Both the position numbers and the translations under genes were made by a program. From contig CAMDSS010000046.1 in NCBI GenBank assembly GCA_945907085.1, positions 1 to 10,684 of the forward strand: a stretch of DNA of 10,684 nucleotides, given 5' to 3'. Positions 6,521 to 10,684 of the stretch are shown piece by piece. The notes beneath the pieces were generated by a model. That model did not search any database and was not told the DNA's origin. It worked only from the letters and a program-made list of their open reading frames with translations. Origin of the DNA: Cyanobium sp. NIES-981. GTDB taxonomy: Bacteria > Cyanobacteriota > Cyanobacteriia > PCC-6307 > Cyanobiaceae. Position 1 is the stretch's first letter, and each line of letters starts with the position of its first letter.

Positions 6521-7087
6521 CTACTTGCCTGCGGGGGAATCCAGCACCTGGCCGGCGGTGTAGGGCGTGGTGGCGAAGCCAATTTCCACCAGGCTCTGGT
6601 AGGCCTTACGACCCTCCGGGGTCGCTGGGGTCATGATTTTGACAACCTCAACCAGCAGCGGCACCGCCACTTCTGGTTGATTCTGGCGACGGAAGACAGC
6701 AGCCAAACGGAGATTGGCCTGGGCCAAGGTCTCGAGGGCTTCGCGACCCTTCTGATCCATCTCCCGGGGGATACGGGCATCCAAGCCCCGGAATGAACCG
6801 CTCAAATCGCGGTAGAAACCCAACAGCTTGCGGCAGTAATCGCGGGCCAAGTCGTATTGCTTGCGGGCCTCGGTGAGATTGCCGCTGGAAGCGGCCTGGT
6901 CACCCTTGGCCAAGGCGGCCTGCACCGCATTGATCGTGAGGGCCGCATCCACGGGCTGAACCTGCTGCTGGGCCGAGGCCGCAGCCAGGACTTGGCTCCC
7001 CAAAGGCTGGGGGGCAAGCAACGGTGGCAGGGCCAACGCAGCGAGGGCAACACACGTGCCGCTAAGGGTGCGGATGGACCTACGCAC
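6521..7087 (-). CDS. Exported TPR-like protein of unknown function
   Basis: The 188-residue product begins MRRSIRTLSG followed by a hydrophobic stretch (11-27) and ends its leader with a likely cleavage site AAASA before QQ at about residue 39-40. It therefore probably enters the periplasm or thylakoid lumen. The mature part is helical and TPR-like: AVQAALAKGDQAASSGNLTEARKQYDLA (54-81) and ALETLAQANLRLAAVFRRQNQPEVAVPLLVEVV (117-149) have the paired-helix spacing of tetratricopeptide repeats. A conserved-looking block LDARIPREMDQKGREALE lies between them. The tail is polar with TAGQVLDSP. I chose GTG at 7087 because it puts the arginine pair at the N-terminus of a classical signal peptide; a TTG at 7111 would add eight residues. 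It sits 47 bases after plsC and 52 bases before bolA on the same strand. I do not recognise a named family. Confidence 0.78.
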   Translation of the reverse strand: MRRSIRTLSGTCVALAALALPPLLAPQPLGSQVLAAASAQQQVQPVDAALTINAVQAALAKGDQAASSGNLTEARKQYDLARDYCRKLLGFYRDLSGSFRGLDARIPREMDQKGREALETLAQANLRLAAVFRRQNQPEVAVPLLVEVVKIMTPATPEGRKAYQSLVEIGFATTPYTAGQVLDSPAGK

Positions 7088-7134
7088 AAACAGACAGTTC
7101 AAGTACCCCAAACTCTAAGGGCCCCGCTTCCGCC

Positions 7135-7956
7135 TCAGCCATCAAGGCCAATAGCGATGCGCGCCTGCCCTTCAGCCAACAGCATCGCCGCCTCCAATTG
7201 CTGGTTGAACGCAACCGCCGCCGCCCGGCCCTGGCCTGAGATCAGCAGGGGCTCACCAAGGCAAATCCCAACCCTGTCCCGGAAACGGGGCCGCCCATGG
7301 CCATAGGCAATTCCCACCGGCAACACCGGAACCCGCACCCCCTGGCTAGCCGCCAACAGGGCCAGGCGGGCCAGGCCCTGGCGCAACTGCATCGGACTGT
7401 CGTCGTTGCGAATGCGGCCCTCAGGGAACACCACCAACTGGTGGGATGTTTCCAGTAAATCGACGGCGTAGCGGAGGGTGGCGGTGGCGGGACGGGCCTG
7501 GTTTACGGGGAAACAGCCCAACCGATGCAAAAACCACCCCTGGAGCCCCTTCATCTCATCGAGGGTGACCATGAAGCGGCAATCGCGGCCGCTGACGCGC
7601 CGGCCCACCGCATAGGGGAGGAGCAAGGCGTCCCACCGCGAGCGATGGGTGGGGGCAAGAAGCAACGGGCCATCCATCGGCAACCGCTCCTGGCCCAACA
7701 CCCTCACCTGGTTGAAATAGGCCGGCAGGGCGATGTCCTGGGTCACCACCGTGGCCAAGGGAGCCAGCCAGGGGCTGACGCCGTTGCAGAGGCTGCGCTC
7801 GCGCCGACGGGATGGGGAGAAATCCAGCTGGCCAGGGGATTGGGCTGTCTGTGCCGCCACCAACCTTTCCGAACGGGATGGCCAAAAGCTAAGGCGCTCG
7901 GCCCAGGTTTTGAGCCAGCATCGGGCAGTTGGCTCGGCGGTCGACTGCTGGTCCAT
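7135..7956 (-). CDS. plsC: 1-acyl-sn-glycerol-3-phosphate acyltransferase-like (PlsC family)
   Basis: The 273-residue product carries the glycerolipid acyltransferase signatures. Motif I is H104-x4-D109 within PTHRSRWDALLL; the usual residue before the histidine is often N, and here it is T. Motif III is FPEGRIR (177-183), with a later PVLPVGIAYG block (210-219). These enzymes move an acyl chain from acyl-ACP to lysophosphatidic acid or a related acceptor at the cytoplasmic membrane. The first 80 residues are not typical of short PlsC proteins: charged, with a possible hydrophobic patch SPWLAPLATVV (61-71). ATG at 7956 was chosen; a TTG/ATG-rich extension to 8040 would overlap the divergent pdxJ start. 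It is divergent from pdxJ with 54 bases between starts. Substrate (LPA, wax, lyso-lipid) cannot be fixed from sequence, so the symbol is family-level. Confidence 0.85.
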   Translation of the reverse strand: MDQQSTAEPTARCWLKTWAERLSFWPSRSERLVAAQTAQSPGQLDFSPSRRRERSLCNGVSPWLAPLATVVTQDIALPAYFNQVRVLGQERLPMDGPLLLAPTHRSRWDALLLPYAVGRRVSGRDCRFMVTLDEMKGLQGWFLHRLGCFPVNQARPATATLRYAVDLLETSHQLVVFPEGRIRNDDSPMQLRQGLARLALLAASQGVRVPVLPVGIAYGHGRPRFRDRVGICLGEPLLISGQGRAAAVAFNQQLEAAMLLAEGQARIAIGLDG

Positions 7957-8010
7957 AGGATTTCGCTGCGGGGCTGGTCCCTCGGCCCGCCCGAACACCC
8001 TGGAAAGCCC

Positions 8011-8760
8011 ATGGCCAGTCTTGGCGTCAATATTGACCACGTCGCCAACGTGCGTCAGGCCCGCCGCACCGTGGAGCCAGACCCGGTGCGTTACGCCCTT
8101 CTGGCCGAATTAGGGGGGGCCGATGGCATCACCGTTCACCTGCGGGAAGACCGCCGTCACATCCAAGATCGCGATGTGGACCTGCTGCGGGCCACGGTGC
8201 AAAGCCGGTTGAATTTGGAAATGGCGGCCACCGCCGAAATGGAAGCAATCGCCCTTCGCGTCAAGCCAGACATGGTCACCCTGGTGCCCGAGAAGCGCCA
8301 GGAGGTGACCACCGAAGGGGGACTGGATGTGACAAGCCAACGGGACCACCTCAGGGGCCTGGTTGACCGGCTCCAGGGCGCAGGCATGGGGGTGAGTTTG
8401 TTTGTGGATGCTGATCCCCTGCAACTCGAGGCCTGCAAGGCCACGGGCGCCCGCTGGGTGGAGCTCCACACGGGCACCTATGCCGAGGCCCCCTGGGACC
8501 AGCAACCCCTTGCGTTGGCCAGGTTGGCCGAAGGCAGCTTTATCGCCCGCAGCCTGGGCCTGCGGGTCAATGCGGGCCATGGCCTCACCTATCAAAACGT
8601 GGAGCCTGTGGCAGCCATTGAAGGGATGGAGGAGCTCAACATCGGCCACACGATCGTGGCCCGCGCCCTCGCCGTGGGGTTGCAGGAGGCCGTCCGCGAA
8701 ATGCGGGCTCTGGTCCAGAATCCGCGCCGCGACCCCCTGTTCGGCAGCCAGCAGCCATGA
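8011..8760 (+). CDS. pdxJ: Pyridoxine 5'-phosphate synthase PdxJ
   Basis: PdxJ condenses 3-amino-2-oxopropyl phosphate with 1-deoxyxylulose 5-phosphate to make pyridoxine 5'-phosphate, the last ring-forming step of DXP-dependent vitamin B6 synthesis. The 249-residue product begins MASLGVNIDHVANVRQARR, the standard N-terminus. Active-site residues are in place: H43 and R45 in TVHLREDRRHI, E70 in LNLEMA, E151 and H153 in ELHTGTY, H190 in NAGHGLT, and the phosphate-binding NIGHTIVARAL (210-220). Length is normal. The ATG at 8011 has GGAAAG a few bases upstream; an extension upstream would run through the divergent plsC start region. Its TGA overlaps the ATG of ycf54, indicating translational coupling. 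Confidence 0.97.
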   Translation: MASLGVNIDHVANVRQARRTVEPDPVRYALLAELGGADGITVHLREDRRHIQDRDVDLLRATVQSRLNLEMAATAEMEAIALRVKPDMVTLVPEKRQEVTTEGGLDVTSQRDHLRGLVDRLQGAGMGVSLFVDADPLQLEACKATGARWVELHTGTYAEAPWDQQPLALARLAEGSFIARSLGLRVNAGHGLTYQNVEPVAAIEGMEELNIGHTIVARALAVGLQEAVREMRALVQNPRRDPLFGSQQP

Positions 8761-9074
8761 GCACCTATTACTTCGTTGCCGCCAGCGAGGCGTTCCTCAC
8801 GGAAGAAGAGCCCCTCGACGAGGTCCTGCGGGAGCGGGTGCGCCACTACGGGGAGCAGGACAAAGCCATCGATTTTTGGTTGGTGAAACGGCCCGCCTTC
8901 CTCGATGCTCCCGAACTCGAACCCGTCGCCAGCGCCGTCCCCCGCCCGGCCGCCGCAGTGGTGTCAACGGACGAGAAATTCATTGCTTTTCTCAAGCTGC
9001 GCCTGGAGTTTGTGGCCTTTGGCCAATTTGAGGCGCCCAGCAGCTCGATCCCGAACCCCCTGGCTGGCGCTTAA
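8757..9074 (+). CDS. ycf54: Ycf54 / DUF2488, Mg-protoporphyrin monomethyl ester cyclase accessory protein
   Basis: The 105-residue product matches Ycf54 (also called the MgPME-cyclase complex protein). It begins MSTYYFVAASEAFLTEEEPL, then DEVLRERVRHYGEQDKAIDFWLV (21-43) and KRPAFLDAPEL (44-54), the conserved core of that family. Later EKFIAFLKLRLEFVAFGQFEAP (73-94) is also typical. In cyanobacteria this small soluble protein is needed for the oxidative cyclase that forms the fifth ring of chlorophyll and interacts with AcsF/CycI. A proline/alanine-rich stretch (57-68) is slightly expanded. It overlaps pdxJ by four bases. PLP from the B6 pathway is used by glutamate-1-semialdehyde aminomutase at the start of tetrapyrrole synthesis, so a common control would be sensible; that link is inference. 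It converges on the following minus-strand gene, 28 bases apart. Confidence 0.92.
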   Translation: MSTYYFVAASEAFLTEEEPLDEVLRERVRHYGEQDKAIDFWLVKRPAFLDAPELEPVASAVPRPAAAVVSTDEKFIAFLKLRLEFVAFGQFEAPSSSIPNPLAGA

Positions 9075-9102
9075 GAAAGGCTGGCGCCCAGTAGGCCGGC
9101 CC

Positions 9103-9399
9103 TTAAAACAACCCCAGAAAGCGCTTGGGCTGCTGGGTGTCCTGCTGATACCGGGGCTTGGCGTCACCGATGGTGAAAACAGCCTCTTTGTTCTTCCACC
9201 ACACCCAATCGCGGATCGGTGGGGTGTTGGCCAACTCCTCCCGACTCAGGCCCAAACCCAGTTTGGCTGAGGCATCGAGCAACACATCCAGCATCTGCTC
9301 CCCATTGGAGCAATTGGCCAGGGCTTCATTGGTGCGCTTGGCCCCATTGAGCGCTCCCACCAGGGCATTGACCCGCTGGACCACGGGCAACGACTTCAA
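9103..9399 (-). CDS. Conserved hypothetical protein, weakly Nif11-like (98 aa)
   Basis: The product is not recognised with confidence. Residues 5-56 form two or three predicted helices (VVQRVNALVGALNG, RTNEALANCSNGEQMLDVLL, ASAKLGLGLSREEL) whose ending LGLGLSREEL resembles the GFxISxEEL-like end of Nif11-type domains. The C-terminal part is distinctive: TPPIRDWVWWKNKEAVFTIG (59-78), followed by PRYQQD. The three-tryptophan cluster and PPIRDW look like a conserved motif. The start is unclear. TTG at 9399 is the only good candidate; GTG at 9384 is next. The frame stays open upstream to a TGA at 9463-9465, with protein-like content (RWYGRP) but no start codon. It is divergent from the metallophosphoesterase gene. 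No signal peptide or membrane helix is seen. Confidence 0.65.
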   Translation of the reverse strand: MKSLPVVQRVNALVGALNGAKRTNEALANCSNGEQMLDVLLDASAKLGLGLSREELANTPPIRDWVWWKNKEAVFTIGDAKPRYQQDTQQPKRFLGLF

Positions 9400-9431
9400 A
9401 TCCTTGGGCTGCGGCGTTTCGATCGAAGGTT

Positions 9432-9445
9432 CCCGAGCACTCGGG
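9432..9445. repeat. Perfect 14-bp inverted repeat in the divergent intergenic region
   Basis: CCCGAGCACTCGGG is a 6-bp perfect inverted repeat with a 2-base centre, lying 4 bases after a 10-bp palindrome TTCGATCGAA (9418-9427). Both sit between the 98-aa gene start (9399) and the metallophosphoesterase start (9536). They could be operators for one or both divergent genes, or a short RNA hairpin. Neither is followed by a T run, so a terminator is not supported. Confidence 0.3.
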
Positions 9446-9535
9446 CGACCGTACCAGCGATCTCACACGGAGACGGTTGGAGGGGCTGACAACCCATGGG
9501 TTTAAGGGCCACACTGCTAACAACGCGATGGACTG

Positions 9536-10207
9536 ATGACGCCCCCCTCACGTTCTCGAAACCATTGGGTGATCGGGGACGTCCACGGCTGCGCAGAACC
9601 ATTAGAAGCGCTGGTTGACCAGCTTCCCTCCCGCGACCAGCTCGTGCTGTGCGGGGATGTAATCAACCGGGGCCCCAGGATTCTCGAAACCATGGAGTTG
9701 GCCTGGTCGCTGGTGGAGAGCGGACGGGCCATCTGGCTCAAGGGCAACCACGAGGCCGACCTGGTGAAAGCCCTCCGCCGGGGCAGCTGGTCCTCCCAGA
9801 GGGCCCTTGCGGGCTGCGACACCTACCGCCAACTCGGCGACATCACTTGCCGCCGCTGGCAAGAGCGCCTGGCAAACCTGCCCAAAACCTTCGTGCAACC
9901 CAACTGGGTTGCCACCCACGCCGGCTTTAATCCCAAAACCTGGAAGCCTGATCTGAGCATTCGCATGCCCTTTTGGCAGGCCTACGACGGACGCTTTGGC
10001 GATGTGGTGATCGGCCATACCCCCGGGCCCCAGGTGCGGCGGCTGGGGCAGATCGTGATGGTCGATACGGGAGCCTGCTACGGCGGTGATCTGTCGGCCT
10101 ATTGCCCCGAAACCGGCGAGATCCGCCGGGTGGCCGGCCAGCGTGAGATCCCCTATTCCCTGAACCTCGCATCGGTCAGCCACCAGCTGGAAAGCTGCCT
10201 GCCCTAG
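9536..10207 (+). CDS. PPP-type metallophosphoesterase (serine/threonine phosphatase / ApaH-like)
   Basis: The 223-residue product has the metal-binding motifs of the PPP superfamily in order: GDVHG (D15, H17), GDVINRGP (D41, N44, R45), GNHE (N71, H72), THAG (H128) and GHTPG (H161), ending VDTGACYGG. These bind a two-metal centre (usually Mn/Fe) that hydrolyses phosphate esters. The second motif normally reads GDxxDRGP; here the aspartate before RG is asparagine (N44), a change worth noting though the metal ligand D41 is kept. The third histidine motif is THAG rather than the HGG of protein phosphatases. Size and motifs fit small bacterial phosphatases (PrpE, PrpA-like) and symmetrical Ap4A hydrolases; the substrate is not decided. 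ATG at 9536 is used; an ATG at 9528 is followed by a stop. The gene ends 10 bases before recC. Confidence 0.88.
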   Translation: MTPPSRSRNHWVIGDVHGCAEPLEALVDQLPSRDQLVLCGDVINRGPRILETMELAWSLVESGRAIWLKGNHEADLVKALRRGSWSSQRALAGCDTYRQLGDITCRRWQERLANLPKTFVQPNWVATHAGFNPKTWKPDLSIRMPFWQAYDGRFGDVVIGHTPGPQVRRLGQIVMVDTGACYGGDLSAYCPETGEIRRVAGQREIPYSLNLASVSHQLESCLP

Positions 10208-10217
10208 AGGCCACCCC

Positions 10218-10684
10218 TTGCTCACCGTTTTCCGCAGCAACCGGGCGGAACTCCTCGCCGAACTGCTCGCAACCCAACTGCGGCTGGCCCCCCCCGGCCC
10301 CTTTGACCAAGTGCAGGTGGTGGTCAACACCTGGCCCACGAGCCGCTGGCTCGGCGAACAGCTCGCCATGGGGCTCGGCGGCATCGCCGCCAACATCCGC
10401 TTCCCTTTCCCCGGCAGCCAACTGCGCCGGATTGTGAATGCCCTGGTAGAGGGACCGCCCCCTAAGGAGGGATCCCCCCAGAACGATCCCTGGCGGGCCA
10501 ACCAATTGGTGTGGCCGGTTCTCGAGCTCTTGCCCGAGCTCGTGGAACAACAGGAGGCCCAACTGCTCAAGCGCTGGCTGGCGGAGCACAGCATGGGAAA
10601 CCGGTTGGAGCTGGCCCACTGGCAGCTGGGGCGGGCGATCGCCGATGCCTTTGATGACTACGCCCTCTACCGGCCCGACCTGTT
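10218..10684 (+). CDS. recC: Exodeoxyribonuclease V subunit RecC, N-terminal part (runs off window)
   Basis: An open frame of about 155 codons with no stop runs to the window edge. It starts at TTG 10218 with MLTVFRSNRAELLAELLATQ, then WPTSRWLGEQLAMGLGGIAA (about 43-62) and NIRFPFPGSQLRRIV (63-77). This is the usual N-terminus of RecC: YRSNRxExL, the sequence around x-x-x-RWL, and AANIRFPFP. RecC is the non-motor, Chi-reading subunit of RecBCD, which processes double-strand breaks for recombination. TTG is the likely start because it places the FRSNRAELL block where family proteins have it. The gene begins 10 bases after the metallophosphoesterase stop, suggesting shared transcription. Only the first ~14% of a protein of usual length is visible, so the downstream structure and recB/recD context cannot be judged. 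Confidence 0.9.
   Translation, partial: MLTVFRSNRAELLAELLATQLRLAPPGPFDQVQVVVNTWPTSRWLGEQLAMGLGGIAANIRFPFPGSQLRRIVNALVEGPPPKEGSPQNDPWRANQLVWPVLELLPELVEQQEAQLLKRWLAEHSMGNRLELAHWQLGRAIADAFDDYALYRPDL

Noticed and set aside
7525..8010. Upstream extension of pdxJ on the plus strand
   Set aside because: It lies antisense to plsC, whose motifs are clear, and PdxJ proteins start at the MASLGVNIDH block.
9062..9087. Direct repeat GGCTGGCGC (9062-9070 and 9079-9087) and palindrome GGCCGGCC (9094-9101) between ycf54 and the 98-aa gene
   Set aside because: Short GC-rich words recur by chance here; no strong stem with a T run forms, so I could not support a terminator or mobile-element end.
9326..9523. 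ATG-started minus-strand frame overlapping the start of the 98-aa gene
   Set aside because: It ends inside the better-supported gene, uses a different frame, and has no recognisable domain; it is mentioned only because it could hold a frameshifted N-terminus.
9602..10594. Long minus-strand open frame (330 codons) opposite the phosphatase and recC
   Set aside because: It covers two well-supported plus-strand genes with intact motifs, and the antisense product is low-complexity serine/glycine-rich sequence without domain signals.
10635..10642. HIP1 octamer GCGATCGC
   Set aside because: A single copy in over 10 kb inside recC carries no information beyond arguing against a HIP1-rich cyanobacterial lineage.

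Overview
The window reads as a core chromosomal region of a high-GC alpha-cyanobacterium of the Cyanobium / Synechococcus subcluster 5 type. The reasons are an oxygenic-photosynthesis gene (psbY), a chlorophyll cyclase accessory gene (ycf54), a plant/cyanobacterial-type carotenoid isomerase (crtH), a folate-dependent tRNA methylase (trmFO), several small conserved cyanobacterial hypotheticals, GC-rich codon use throughout, and only one HIP1 octamer (GCGATCGC, 10635-10642). I see no insertion sequence, phage gene, integrase, CRISPR array or other sign of transfer. Genes are tightly packed and no gap exceeds about 140 bases.

Left part (1-4765): a tRNA-Lys(UUU) on the minus strand, cut by the window edge, is followed by a plus-strand run. 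The run is a gamma-class carbonic anhydrase-like hexapeptide protein, the 40-residue photosystem II protein PsbY (very easy to miss), TrmFO, CrtH, a 94-residue hypothetical, and a 172-residue membrane protein whose start overlaps the preceding stop (ATGA).

Middle (4739-7956): a minus-strand OmpR/PhoB-type response regulator with a degenerate phosphorylation site converges on the membrane gene with a 27-base overlap. Divergent from it is a short plus-strand protein of the cyanobacterial DUF6761 type. This converges with a minus-strand block that reads, in transcription order, plsC (phospholipid acyltransferase), an exported TPR-like protein, bolA and grxD. The last two are a classic iron-sulfur partner pair, 3 bases apart.

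Right part (8011-10684): pdxJ (pyridoxine 5'-phosphate synthase) overlaps ycf54 by ATGA, so the two are probably translationally coupled. A minus-strand 98-residue hypothetical follows, divergent from a PPP-type metallophosphoesterase. Ten bases after that gene begins recC, which runs off the window end.

Functionally, several neighbours bear on the photosynthetic apparatus: PsbY in photosystem II, CrtH in carotenoids, Ycf54 in chlorophyll, and PdxJ supplying PLP, the cofactor of the glutamate-1-semialdehyde aminomutase step of tetrapyrrole synthesis. No new multi-gene system is evident. The best candidates for undescribed biology are the coupled 94-aa/172-aa pair, the degenerate response regulator, the exported TPR-like protein upstream of bolA-grxD, and the 98-aa hypothetical with an open frame extending upstream of any start codon.
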